DNA from: Flavonifractor porci
Lineage (GTDB): Bacteria > Bacillota > Clostridia > Oscillospirales > Oscillospiraceae
Assembly (NCBI RefSeq): GCF_037572415.1
Contig: NZ_JBBHLB010000008.1
Coordinates: 1 to 64,000 of the forward strand
DNA length: 64,000 nucleotides
Direction: 5' to 3'
Part shown: positions 43,210 through 52,800 of the stretch, piece by piece
How positions within the stretch are numbered: the first letter of the stretch is position 1
Layout of the letters: each line of letters begins with the position of its first letter
The notes under the pieces: generated by a model
Told to the model about the DNA's origin: nothing
The model's input: the letters and a program-made list of their open reading frames with translations, nothing else
Database searches by the model: none
Program-made: the position numbers and the translations under genes

Positions 43210-43700
43210 TTCAGCACCTCCAAAATCCGCCGGACGGTCTCCGCCGGGTCGGCCTGTACATCCACCACATGGTCGGCCCACTCCAGATAGATGGGCGCCC
43301 GTCCGGCATACCGCTCCAGAAAGGCCTCTCTCCCCTGCTGGCCCAGAGGGCGGCCGCCCATGGACACATTGTCGTAGATCTCCCCCGGGTCCCGCCGGAG
43401 AAAAATCACGGTACCGCTGTATTTCAGGGAAGCGATGGAATCCGCCCGGGTGGGCAGGCCGCCGCCGCAGGCAATGACCTGACTCTTCCGCCGGGCCAGT
43501 TCCTCCGCCGCGCCCAGCTCCCGGTCCCGGAAGAAGGCCTCCCCCTCCTCGGCAAAGACGTCGGGGATGGACCGGCCCAGGGCCGCCTCTATGTATTGGT
43601 CGGTATCCACGAAGACAAAGCCCAGCGCCTCGGCCAGCAGACTCCCCACCGTGGACTTGCCGCAGCCCATCATGCCGATGAGTACCACGTTGTCCTTCAT
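43206..43700 (-). CDS. aroK: Shikimate kinase
   Basis: A 164-residue P-loop kinase that phosphorylates shikimate. Walker A is GMMGCGKSTVG (residues 9-19), followed by DTDQYIEAALGRSI and the GGG motif ACGGGLPTRADS. It overlaps pheA and aroQ by ATGA at both ends, so the three genes are translationally coupled. Confidence 0.95.
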   Translation of the reverse strand: MKDNVVLIGMMGCGKSTVGSLLAEALGFVFVDTDQYIEAALGRSIPDVFAEEGEAFFRDRELGAAEELARRKSQVIACGGGLPTRADSIASLKYSGTVIFLRRDPGEIYDNVSMGGRPLGQQGREAFLERYAGRAPIYLEWADHVVDVQADPAETVRRILEVLK

Positions 43701-44860
43701 GCCTGCTCCTCCCAGGCCTTGTAGTTGCCCAGAATCCGCACTTCGGTGGCCAGCTGGCTCAGCTCGTGGAGCACCCCGTCCATGCCGGGGGCGGTGAGGT
43801 CGCCGGTGAAGTCCAGGAAGAAGAGGTACTCAAACCCCCGTCCGGGGATGGGCCGGGACTCGATCTTCAGCAGGTTAAGCCCCTGCACGGCGAAGATGGT
43901 GAGGATCTCATGGAGGGAGCCGCTCTGGTGGGGCAGGCGGAATACGGCGCTGATCTTGTTGCGCTCCTGCCGCAGCTCGGGCACCGGGGACACCACTGCG
44001 AACCGGGTGTGGTTCATGGTGTTGTGGTTGACCCGCTCAGCCAAAATGTTGAGACCGTACAGCTGGGCGGCCCGCTTGGAGCAGATGGCGGCGGCGGTGG
44101 GGTCCCCCTTCTCCGCCACCAGCTTGGCGGAACCGGCGGTGTCCAGGGTGGGCACCCGCTTCCAGTCCCGATGGGCGTCCAGATACTGTTCGCTCTGCAT
44201 CAGCCCCTGCTCATGGGAGTAGACGGTGGTGATCTGGGACAGTTCCACCCCAGGCAGAGCGGCCAGGCAGTGCTCCACCGGCACCTGCCACTCCCCCACA
44301 ATATAATAATGATACTGGGCCATCAGATCGTATACCTGACGGATGGACCCGGTGGAGGAGTTCTCCACCGGCAGCATGGCGTAGTCCGCCTCACCCTTCT
44401 CCAGCGCGGCGAACACATCGTTGAACCAGGGCTTGCCCACGCTGTCCACGTCCCCGCCGAAGAAGCCTGCGGTGGCCTCCTCGCTGTAGCAGCCCGGCTC
44501 CCCCTGGTAGGCCACCCGGGGATGGGCCACCGGCTGACGCACTCTGGCCAGGTCGGCCAGGTAGGCCGCGTAGCCCGGGTCCTCCGCCCCCTCCTTCACC
44601 AGATGGCGCTGCTGGCGGCGGGAGATGGCCATGATGCTCTCATAGAGAGCCGCCAGGTCCGCCTTGCGGGCAGGATCATCGGTGAGGGCCGTCTTGGCGG
44701 CAATGACCTGCTTCTCCCGGTGGGCGTCCAGCACCGGGATGCCCTCCCGCTGCTTGTATTCCCCCACCTTACCGGTGACCGCCATCCGCTCCAGGAACAG
44801 GCGCACCAGTTCCCCGTCGATTCGGTCGATCTCCTGCCGATATTGCTCCAGTTCCGTCAT
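43697..44860 (-). CDS. pheA: Chorismate mutase/prephenate dehydratase (P-protein)
   Basis: A bifunctional enzyme of 387 residues taking chorismate to phenylpyruvate. An AroQ-class chorismate mutase domain occupies about residues 1-90 (YRQEIDRIDGELVRLFLERM), the dehydratase about 112-290 with the catalytic NHTRF motif, and an ACT regulatory domain about 300-375 with ESRPIPG, where Phe normally inhibits. The ATG at 44860 has AAGGAG eight bases before it; one two codons earlier is too close. No tyrA lies nearby. Confidence 0.94.
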   Translation of the reverse strand: MTELEQYRQEIDRIDGELVRLFLERMAVTGKVGEYKQREGIPVLDAHREKQVIAAKTALTDDPARKADLAALYESIMAISRRQQRHLVKEGAEDPGYAAYLADLARVRQPVAHPRVAYQGEPGCYSEEATAGFFGGDVDSVGKPWFNDVFAALEKGEADYAMLPVENSSTGSIRQVYDLMAQYHYYIVGEWQVPVEHCLAALPGVELSQITTVYSHEQGLMQSEQYLDAHRDWKRVPTLDTAGSAKLVAEKGDPTAAAICSKRAAQLYGLNILAERVNHNTMNHTRFAVVSPVPELRQERNKISAVFRLPHQSGSLHEILTIFAVQGLNLLKIESRPIPGRGFEYLFFLDFTGDLTAPGMDGVLHELSQLATEVRILGNYKAWEEQA

Positions 44861-44874
44861 ATCCATCGCTCCTT

Positions 44875-45918
44875 TTAGATGCCCAATACAGCGCAGGCGG
44901 CCAGAGCCGCCGCCGCCTCGATCACCGGCACCGCCCGGGGGACGATGCAGGGATCGTGACGGCCCTTGATCTCAATTTCCGTCTCCTCACCGGTCCGCAG
45001 GTCCACACTCTCCTGAGGCAGAGAGATGGAGGGGGTGGGTCGGATGGTGACCTCAAAGGTCACCGGCATTCCGTTGGTGATGCCGCCGTTGATTCCCCCG
45101 GCGTGGTTGGTCTTGGTGACCACCCTGCCATCCTCCACGGCAAAGGGGTCGTTGGCCTCGCTGCCCCGCATGAGGGAGAAGGCCACCCCGGCGCCGAACT
45201 CTACGCCCTTCACCGCGGGTACGGCGAAGAGATACTGGGAGAAGATGCCCTCCACATTGCAGCCGAAATCGGGGGCACCCAATCCGGCGGGCAGGCCGGT
45301 GACGGCGCACTCGATGGCGCCTCCCACGCTGTCCTGCTCCTCCCTGGCCTCCAGAATGGCCTGGCGCATCTCCTCCCCCTTGCTGTCGTCCAGCACCGGG
45401 AAGGATTTGGCCGCCACAGCTTTCAGGTCCTCCGGGTCCTCCAGGGCTGCGTCGCAGATGCCGTAGATGGAGCTGATATGGGCCCCTACCTGAACGCCCC
45501 GGCCCGCCAGCACCTGCTTGGCTACCGCACCGGCGGCCACCAGGGGGGCGGTAAGCCTGCCGGAGAAGTGGCCGCCGCCCCGATAGTCCAGGCATCCCCT
45601 GCTCTTGATAAACCCGGCATAATCCCCGTGGCTGGGCCGGGGGGTGTACCGGATGGATTCATAGTCCTTGGAGTGCTGGTCGGAGTTGTGGATCACCATG
45701 GCCAGCGGGGCCCCGGTGGTCTTACCCTCAAACACCCCGGAGAGCACCTCCACCAGGTCGCTCTCCTTCCGGGCGGTGGCGGTGGGGTCCTGGCCCGGCT
45801 TCCGCCGGTCCAGCTCCCGCTGTACCTGTTCCAGATCCAGCTCCAGCCCGGCGGGCACCCCCTCCAGCACCACGCCGATGGCAGGGCCGTGGGATTCACC
45901 AAAAATCATGTGTCGCAT
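44875..45918 (-). CDS. aroC: Chorismate synthase
   Basis: A 347-residue FMN-dependent enzyme that turns EPSP into chorismate. The N-terminus is short but holds FGESHGPAIGVVLEG. The FMN/substrate segments are RYTPRPSHGDYAGF and GGGHFSGRLTAP, the variant seen in clostridial enzymes. GITNGMPV and the late KGRHDPCIVPRAVPVIEA follow. It is separated from aroA by a 71-bp spacer holding a GTAGGGGCG-type inverted repeat. Confidence 0.94.
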   Translation of the reverse strand: MRHMIFGESHGPAIGVVLEGVPAGLELDLEQVQRELDRRKPGQDPTATARKESDLVEVLSGVFEGKTTGAPLAMVIHNSDQHSKDYESIRYTPRPSHGDYAGFIKSRGCLDYRGGGHFSGRLTAPLVAAGAVAKQVLAGRGVQVGAHISSIYGICDAALEDPEDLKAVAAKSFPVLDDSKGEEMRQAILEAREEQDSVGGAIECAVTGLPAGLGAPDFGCNVEGIFSQYLFAVPAVKGVEFGAGVAFSLMRGSEANDPFAVEDGRVVTKTNHAGGINGGITNGMPVTFEVTIRPTPSISLPQESVDLRTGEETEIEIKGRHDPCIVPRAVPVIEAAAALAACAVLGI

Positions 45919-45941
45919 ACTTATCTATCCTCCATCCCCAT

Positions 45942-45993
45942 GTAGGGGCGACCCTTGCGGTCGCCCGCGGGCGGCCATAAAGGCCGCCCCTAC
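45942..45993. repeat. GTAGGGGCG-type inverted repeat overlapping the aroA stop
   Basis: gtaggggcg (45942-45950) is mirrored by cgcccctac (45985-45993), with gcggcc-type arms inside. The aroA stop codon lies in the right arm. A related element lies at 48308-48375. Confidence 0.6.
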
Positions 45994-47216
45994 GCCCAGC
46001 TGAGCCGCCCGCCCAGGGCCTCATAGTCCTCCCAGAACCGGGGATAGGACTTTTTGACGCACTCCGCTCCGGTGATGGTCACCGGTTTCTCGCACCGGAT
46101 GGCGGCGATGGCCGCCATCATGGCGATGCGGTGATCGTTGTGGCCGGAGACGGTAACGCCCCCCGCCAGCTTCTCCTTCCCACAGATCACCAGATGGTCC
46201 TCATATTCCTCCACCTGGGCCCCCAGGTCGTTGAGCACCTCGGTCACCGTGGCCAGCCGGTCGCTCTCCTTGATCCGCAGCCGCCCGGCATTGACGATGC
46301 GGGTAGTCTGCCCAGCCCGCAGGGCGGCCATAGCGGCCAGAGGGGGCACCAAATCGGGGCACTGGCTCACGTCCAGGTCTACCGGCCCCTCCCCCTGCAG
46401 CTTCGTAAAATAGGGCACGATACGCATATCACCCTGTACAGAATAGGCATTGAGCCCCTGGATGTCCACCTGGCACCCCAGGCTCACCGCTCCGTACCAG
46501 AAAGCGGCGTTGGACCAGTCGGCCTCAATGGCCAGATCCCGGTGCTGGTAATACTGGTTCCCCGGCACATGGAAGGTGCGGGTTCCGTCGTACTCCGCCT
46601 TTACCCCAAACTGCTCCAGAGCATCCAGAGTCATATCCACATAGCCCCGGCTCTCCAGATCGGTGATGAGCCTGATCTCGCTGTCCCCCTTCAGCAGAGG
46701 CAGGGCGTACAGCAGGCCGGTGATGAACTGGGAGGACACGTTGCCCGGCAGGGTGTAAATACCGGGGGGCAGCTTGCCCCGCACCGTCAGCACCCCGTCC
46801 TTCTGTTCGTAGAAGATGCCCTTCTCCCGAAAGATGGCGAAGTAGGGCTCCTGGGGCCGCTCCATCAGCCGCCCGTGGCCGGTGAACTTGCCGCCCCCCT
46901 TGAGGGCCAGAGCCACCGGAATGAGAAAGCGGAGGGTGGAGCCGCTCTCCCCGCAGTCCATCACCTCGGGGGCGGGCTCCTCGTGGCCGTCCACCAGATC
47001 GGCCCCCCGGATGATGGTGCCGTCGGCGGAGGCGTCGGCGTCCAGGGTTCGCATACACCGCAGGGTGGCCTGGATATCCTCCGACAGATCCACGTTGGAC
47101 AGCTTGCAGAAGCCGTCGGACAGGGCGGCGGCGATGATGAGCCGGTGGGCCTGGCTCTTGGAGGGAGGCGGGGTCACCGCTCCCGCCAGCGGGGTGGGCG
47201 TAATGGTCACATTCAT
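45990..47216 (-). CDS. aroA: 3-phosphoshikimate 1-carboxyvinyltransferase (EPSP synthase)
   Basis: A 408-residue enzyme adding the enolpyruvyl group from PEP to shikimate-3-phosphate. It has the PPSKSQAHR substrate loop, CGESGSTLRFL in the PEP-binding region, RLRIKESDRL and GHNDHRIAMM. The start overlaps the aroB stop by four bases. Class assignment for glyphosate response is not safe from sequence alone. Confidence 0.95.
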   Translation of the reverse strand: MNVTITPTPLAGAVTPPPSKSQAHRLIIAAALSDGFCKLSNVDLSEDIQATLRCMRTLDADASADGTIIRGADLVDGHEEPAPEVMDCGESGSTLRFLIPVALALKGGGKFTGHGRLMERPQEPYFAIFREKGIFYEQKDGVLTVRGKLPPGIYTLPGNVSSQFITGLLYALPLLKGDSEIRLITDLESRGYVDMTLDALEQFGVKAEYDGTRTFHVPGNQYYQHRDLAIEADWSNAAFWYGAVSLGCQVDIQGLNAYSVQGDMRIVPYFTKLQGEGPVDLDVSQCPDLVPPLAAMAALRAGQTTRIVNAGRLRIKESDRLATVTEVLNDLGAQVEEYEDHLVICGKEKLAGGVTVSGHNDHRIAMMAAIAAIRCEKPVTITGAECVKKSYPRFWEDYEALGGRLSWA

Positions 47217-48277
47217 TTCAGTTCCTCCAGAAGTGCGGCTTTGGGCATTTTGTGGGGGATGGCATGGCCCATCTGTTCCAGCAGGATCACGCTGATGTCA
47301 TCTCCCGCCCCCTTCTTGTCCAGACCGATGGCGGCGGCATACTCCTCCGCCGTACAAGAGATCTCCACCGGCAGGCCCAGAGGGGTAAGAAGGGCGGCAA
47401 TGCGATCCGCCGTTCCCGCCGGGGTGATGCCCAGGGCTTCCCCCAGTTTGGCAGCCTTCACCATACCGGCAGCCACCGCCTGGCCGTGGGTCCACTTCTC
47501 ATAGTGGCCCGCCTTCTCATAGGCGTGACCCAGGGTGTGGCCGAAGTTGAGCAGCATCCGTTTTCCCGTGTCCCGCTCGTCCTCCTCCACAACAATTCGT
47601 TTTAAATTGCAGCAGGTATACAAAACGTGTTCAATTTCCGCCACAATTTCCTTACGGCTGGGCCGGGCGGCCAGAAAATCGAAGAAAGAACTGTCCAGAA
47701 TGCAGCCGTACTTGACCACCTCCGCCATACCATCGGCAAAGGTGGAATCGGGCAGGGTATCCAGAGTATCCGGGTCCATGAGCACCAGCTTGGGCTGCCA
47801 GAAGGCCCCGGCCAGATTCTTCCCCGCCTGGAGGTCGATGGCCACCTTGCCTCCCACAGAGGAGTCCACCTGGGAAAGGAGGGTGGTGGGGATCTGGACA
47901 AAGTCCACCCCCCGCAGGATGGTGGCGGCGGCAAAGCCCGCCAGGTCCCCCACCACGCCGCCGCCCAGAGCGATGACGGCATCGGTGCGGGTGAGTCCGG
48001 TGGCCATCATGGCCTCCCACAGCCCGGCCAGCTGACCGGCACACTTGGAGGCCTCTCCGGCGGGCACGACATGGACTGCCACGGAAAACCCGGCGGCGGT
48101 GAGACTGGCCTTCAGCCGGGCCCCATAGAGAGGAGCCACGTTGGAGTCGGTGACCACAAAGAGCCTGCCCGCCCGGGGCAGGACCTTCCGGCAGTATGCT
48201 CCCGCCTGGTCCAGCAGGCCCCGCTGGATCAGGATATCATATTCCCGCCCCGGCAGGGCGACGGTGAGGGTTTTCAT
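47213..48277 (-). CDS. aroB: 3-dehydroquinate synthase
   Basis: A 354-residue NAD- and metal-dependent enzyme cyclising DAHP to 3-dehydroquinate. It has PAGEASK, ALGGGVVGDLAGFAAA (NAD site), PTTLLSQVDSSVGGK and the metal ligands in the AEVVKYG and NFGHTLGHAYE motifs. The ATG at 48277 follows AAGGAG by seven bases. Confidence 0.95.
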   Translation of the reverse strand: MKTLTVALPGREYDILIQRGLLDQAGAYCRKVLPRAGRLFVVTDSNVAPLYGARLKASLTAAGFSVAVHVVPAGEASKCAGQLAGLWEAMMATGLTRTDAVIALGGGVVGDLAGFAAATILRGVDFVQIPTTLLSQVDSSVGGKVAIDLQAGKNLAGAFWQPKLVLMDPDTLDTLPDSTFADGMAEVVKYGCILDSSFFDFLAARPSRKEIVAEIEHVLYTCCNLKRIVVEEDERDTGKRMLLNFGHTLGHAYEKAGHYEKWTHGQAVAAGMVKAAKLGEALGITPAGTADRIAALLTPLGLPVEISCTAEEYAAAIGLDKKGAGDDISVILLEQMGHAIPHKMPKAALLEELK

Positions 48278-48307
48278 GGAATCACTCCTTCTCGGAATGG
48301 CGGGCCG

Positions 48308-48375
48308 TCGGGGACGCGGGCCCCTACAGGCTTTCCACCCCATTTTATCGTAGGGGGCGGCCTCCGGACGCCCCG
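48308..48375. repeat. GTAGGGG-type inverted repeat between aroF and aroB
   Basis: gggcccctac (48318-48327) faces gtagggggc (48350-48358), with GC-rich flanks extending the symmetry. It fills much of the 117-bp spacer and resembles the repeat by aroA, suggesting a dispersed family. Confidence 0.55.
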
Positions 48376-48394
48376 TTGATCGGAAGTTCCGGTC

Positions 48395-49414
48395 TTATCT
48401 TACCAGTTTCTTCTCCACCAGGTCAACCAGCATACCCACCTTGTGCATCAGGGCGTCAAACTTCTGGGGGGTAAGGGACTGCTGGCCGTCGCACTTGGCG
48501 TGGGCGGGATCGTTGTGGACCTCGATGATGAGGCCGTCGGCGCCCGCCGCCACGGCGGCCAGGGCCAGGGGCTCCACCATCCAATACATCCCGGCGGCGT
48601 GGGAGGGGTCCACGATAACGGGCAGGTGGCTCATCTGCTTGATGGCGGGGATGGCGGACACGTCCAGGGTGTTGCGGGTGTAGGTCTCAAAGGTGCGCAC
48701 CCCCCGCTCGCACAGGATCACGTTCTCATTGCCCTCGGCCATAATATACTCGGCGGACATGATCCATTCCTCATAGGTGTTGGACAGGCCCCGCTTGAGC
48801 AGGATGGGCTTGCTCATCTTGCCCACTTCCTTGAGCAGCTCAAAGTTCTGCATATTGCGGGCGCCCACCTGGACCACATCCACCTCCCGCTCGAAGAGGT
48901 CGGCCATTCGGGGGTCCATGATCTCGGTGACAATGGGCAGACCGGTCTTGGCCCGGGCCTCCACCAGCAGATCCAGGCCGGGAGCCCCCATGCCCTGGAA
49001 GGAGTAGGGGGAGGTACGGGGCTTGAAGGCGCCGCCTCGCAGCATGGCAGCGCCGGAGCGCTTCACGTCCTCGGCCACGGCGCAGATCTGCTCGTGGCTC
49101 TCCACCGAGCAGGGGCCGGCAATGACGGAGAAGTTGCCGCCGCCGATCTTGGCATTGCCCACGGTGACCACCGTGTCCTCGGGATGGAACTTGCGGTTGG
49201 CCTTCTTGTAGGGCTCCTGCACCCGCATGACCCGCTCCACGTTGGGGTTAATGGAGATCTTGTCCATATCCACGGCAGTGGTATCGCCCACCAGACCCAG
49301 GATGGTGCAGCCCACGCCGTTGGTGACGCCTACCTCCAGGCCCAGCTGCTTGAGTTGTTCTGCCAAATGCTCGATATCCGCCTGACGGGTGCCGGGCTTC
49401 ATAACGACTACCAT
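48395..49414 (-). CDS. aroF: 3-deoxy-7-phosphoheptulonate synthase, type I-beta
   Basis: A 339-residue first enzyme of the shikimate pathway, joining PEP and erythrose-4-phosphate. An N-terminal ferredoxin-like regulatory domain (about 1-70, MVVVMKPGTRQADI) precedes the catalytic barrel with AGPCSVESHEQ, RGGAFKPRTSPYSFQG, LLKRGLSNTYEEW and DPSHAAG. The ATG at 49414 is eight bases after AAGGAAG. It is the first full gene after the leader-peptide attenuator, so its expression probably responds to aromatic amino acids. Confidence 0.95.
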   Translation of the reverse strand: MVVVMKPGTRQADIEHLAEQLKQLGLEVGVTNGVGCTILGLVGDTTAVDMDKISINPNVERVMRVQEPYKKANRKFHPEDTVVTVGNAKIGGGNFSVIAGPCSVESHEQICAVAEDVKRSGAAMLRGGAFKPRTSPYSFQGMGAPGLDLLVEARAKTGLPIVTEIMDPRMADLFEREVDVVQVGARNMQNFELLKEVGKMSKPILLKRGLSNTYEEWIMSAEYIMAEGNENVILCERGVRTFETYTRNTLDVSAIPAIKQMSHLPVIVDPSHAAGMYWMVEPLALAAVAAGADGLIIEVHNDPAHAKCDGQQSLTPQKFDALMHKVGMLVDLVEKKLVR

Positions 49415-49436
49415 ATCGCACGCTTCCTTTCCAGTC

Positions 49437-49474
49437 AAAAAAAATAAGCGCCCATTGATGAAATCAATGAGCGC
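49437..49474 (-). terminator. Attenuator terminator ahead of aroF
   Basis: A 12-bp stem (GCGCTCATTGAT, TTC loop, ATCAATGGGCGC, one G-U pair) followed by TTATTTTTTTT on the minus strand. It lies between the leader peptide and aroF, and a smaller GC stem (about 49500-49517) lies just before it. Confidence 0.88.
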
Positions 49475-49534
49475 CCTGTCTATGTTACAAGGTAATACCA
49501 GGCCCCATAGGGCCCACCCATTCACTCCATCCTA

Positions 49535-49627
49535 CTATTTCCCCATGCCAAAAAAGCCGGCGCCCATAAATCGAGCCCAGCCATAGGAAAACAGGAAGGA
49601 TGCAGTTGTGAGGGAATTTTTGGTCAT
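49535..49627 (-). CDS. Aromatic-residue-rich leader peptide of the aro operon
   Basis: A 30-residue frame, MTKNSLTTASFLFSYGWARF followed by MGAGFFGMGK, with five Phe, one Tyr and one Trp clustered in the middle and end. GAGG lies ten bases before the ATG. It is placed between a strong promoter and an intrinsic terminator in front of aroF. Ribosome stalling at these codons when charged tRNA-Phe, -Tyr or -Trp is scarce would be expected to prevent the terminator. The mechanism is inferred; the layout is seen. Confidence 0.8.
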   Translation of the reverse strand: MTKNSLTTASFLFSYGWARFMGAGFFGMGK

Positions 49628-49659
49628 GCCTGTACGCCTCACTTTTCCAGGTTGGAGAC

Positions 49660-49688
49660 ATTATACCCCGTCTTATCCGGGATTTCAA
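49660..49688 (-). promoter_or_regulatory. Promoter of the aro operon
   Basis: TTGAAA (49683-49688) and TATAAT (49660-49665) on the minus strand are 17 bp apart, about 33 bp before the leader-peptide ATG. Confidence 0.88.
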
Positions 49689-49781
49689 CCGGAATTTTGT
49701 ACAAATACCAATGGACTTTTCCCTGATGGGGACGTATTTTTCCCATGGCATATATTACCTAGCGTTTTTCTATGATTTTTA

Positions 49782-49811
49782 TTGACACTCCTTCCACCCC
49801 ACCGGTATAAT
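49782..49811 (+). promoter_or_regulatory. Promoter of the LRR surface protein
   Basis: TTGACA (49782-49787) and TATAAT (49806-49811) are 18 bp apart, divergent from the aro promoter. No palindrome of the glycosidase type is complete here. Confidence 0.8.
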
Positions 49812-49874
49812 TTGCGGGAATTCCGTCGCCGCGGCGGAACCATCCACGCAAAATCCAAAGAAGAGGAGATCCCA

Positions 49875-52800
49875 ATGAATCCAAAAAGACGGTACATTGC
49901 CGCCGTTCTGGCCTCCACCCTGCTGATCCTGCCGGCTGCCACCCCGGCCGCCCAGGCGCTGGGGCTGCCCCTGGCAGACGGCGTAACCATTGACGCTTCC
50001 ACCTTCCCCGATTCCGCCTTCCGCTCCTGGCTGCTGGACGGGCGCAACCTGAGCGGCGCAGGCGCAGACAGCCTGCTCACCGCCGATGAACTGGCCGCCA
50101 TCCAGTCCCTGGACCTGTCCGGCCTTGGCATCGCCGACCTGGAGGGCATCCAGGTGTTTACCGCCCTGAAACGGCTCAACATCCGGGACAACACCCTGAC
50201 GGAGCTGGATCTGTCCGCCAATACCTCCCTTACCAGCCTGGATGCCGGCTTCAACCGGCTGACGGAACTGGATCTGTCAAACCACGCGGTCCTGCGCACC
50301 CTCAACTGCCAGAACAACCAGCTCACCAGCCTGGATCTGACGGGGGCGGAGGCTCTGGTGTGGCTGTACGCCCGCAGCAATCAGCTCACCGGACTGGATC
50401 TGTCGGACAGCACTGCCCTGGAGTATCTGGACCTGTTTGAAAACAAGCTGGCTTCCGTTGATATTTCCATGCTCCCCGCCCTGCGTTTTCTTCACATCAG
50501 CTACAATCAGCTGACCGAACTGGACCTCAGCGCCAATCTGGCTCTGGAGGGAGGCGGTTTTATCGCGGAAGTCAACAACCTGCTGAAGGTGAGCCTGCCG
50601 GTACTCCCCAACATGACGGTAATTACTGACAATTTCCGGGAGCAATCCCCCTCCCCCGGCTATGACCGGGTGGTGTGGTCCCTGGATGAGGCGGGCCTCC
50701 AGCCGGTGGAGGAGTCCTTCCAGGCCAACGGCCAGATCCTCTATGGCAAGCGGATCGCCAACCAGTACACCATTTATTTTTCCGCCAACGGAGGCCAGGG
50801 GAATACCGGGCCGGTGCAGGCCCTGTACGATCAGGAAACTTCCCTCACCCCCAACGGCTTTACCCGCTACGGCTACACCTTCCAGGGCTGGAATACCCTG
50901 AGCTGGGGGGCCGGGGATGCCTACACCGACAGCCAGCGGGTGACCAACCTGTCCGGTATCCACCAGGGGGACCGGATCACCCTCTACGCCCAGTGGCAAC
51001 CGGTGAACTACACCATCTCCTTTGACGCCAACGGTGGCCAGGGCTCCATGGACTCCGCCGACGCGGTATACGACCAGGCCTCCACCCTGCCAGACTGCGA
51101 TTTTACCAACGACGGAATGGAGTTTGCCGGCTGGGCCACCGAGGCTGACGGCCCCGTCCGCTATCTTCCCCAGGACAGGGTCAAGAACCTGAGCATGAAC
51201 GAGGGCGGCGAGGCCACCCTCTACGCCGTGTGGAAGACCCCGGTGGCCGAGGAGCAGGAGGCCCGTCTGACCCAGCTTCAGCAGGCCTTCGGCGGCTACT
51301 CCTCCCAGCACTATGCCCCCCAGGACTGGACCACTCTGTCCGACTGCTACGCCCAGGCCGCCGACGCCATCCGGGACGAGTCCGACAACGACACCATGGA
51401 TACGCTGGTGACCGATTGCATTTCCGCCATGTCTCAGGTGCCCACCCTGGACGAACGCACCCAGGAGGTGGCTCAGGGCTGGCGGGCCACCCACAGTCAG
51501 GTCCTGTCCCTGGCAGAGGCCGGCGCACTGGAGGAGGCCGCCGCCCCTGAGGCCCTCCGGCTGGCCCAAGCCGCTCTGGCTCAGCTGGAGGACGGCAGTC
51601 TGAACGCCTACTCCACTCTTATCAGCCCGGAGGATCAGGCTCTGGCCGCCGCCGGGGCCGCCGCTCTGCTGGAGGCGGACAAGCTGTCCCTTGCCGACCT
51701 CCACGAAGCCGCTCAGTGGCTGTCCAGCCTCAACGGCCTGACCGGCGTGCCCGGCGCTCAGGTCACCTCCCAGCGCCTGGAGGAGTACCGCAAAGCCCTG
51801 GAGAGTCTGGACCGGCTCACCCCCGGCCAGCAGGCTGTTCTCGCCCCCTCCGTAAGCGAGGCGCTGAATCGCCTGGCCAATCTGGCCGATCAGAAGCGGA
51901 CCGCCGTCTCCGCCCTCCAGACCGCCTATCAGGGCTACGATCTCACTGAATACACCTACGACGGCCAGGCTGCTCTGCTTTCTGCCCTGGAGCAGGCCGT
52001 CCAGGCCGTGGAGGGCGCAGAGGACCAGTCCCAGGTCCAGACCGCCCACGATCACGGTCTCACCGCCATGGCCCAGGTGCCCAACGCCGAGGGGGAGACC
52101 CCCGAACTGCCTCCCCAGCCGGAAAATCCCGGTGAGCCGGACGGCCCCGGCGATTCTGGAAATAGCGGCAGCGGCGGCGGGTCCTCCGGAGGCTCCGGCG
52201 GCGGCTCCAATGGCGGTGGTTCCTCCGGCGGCGGCTCAGATAACTCCCAGGACTCCAACACCGTCACCATCACCGACGACAAGACCGGAACCGTAACGAA
52301 GGTCACCACCAGTGCCGACGGCTCTGTGGAGGCGGCAGTCACCGTACCCCAGGGGGTGGACTCCGTGGTGGTGAATATCCCCTGCACCCCCTCGGCAGGC
52401 ACCGTGGCCCTGCTGGTGGAGCAGGATGGCTCCACCCAGGTCCTGCCCAAGTCCGCCGTGACTGCCGACGGTGTGGCCGTCCGGCTGGACGGCTCCGCCA
52501 AGCTCCGTTTGACGGATAACAGCAAGTCTTTCTCCGACGTAGAGGGCGACAGCTGGTATGAGGCCGGCATCCAGTACGCTGCCAGCCGGGAGCTGCTGCG
52601 GGGCGTGGGCGGAGGCCGCTACGCCCCCATGGATACCATGGACCGGGCCATGCTGGTGACCGCCCTTCACCGGCTGGAGCGCACCCCCCAGGGGGCCGAC
52701 GCCTCCTTCTCCGACGTGGAGGAGGGCACCTGGTACGCCGACAGCGTGAGCTGGGCCGCCCAAGCCGGTATCGTTCAGGGCGTGGCCCCCGGCTCCTTTG

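Noticed and set aside
49772..49788. Half-site resembling the glycosidase operator near the LRR promoter
   Set aside because: TATGATTTTTAT is only one arm, and the second arm is missing.
50277..52055. 592-codon minus-strand frame
   Set aside because: Antisense to the LRR/SLH protein; composition mirrors the repeats of the real gene.
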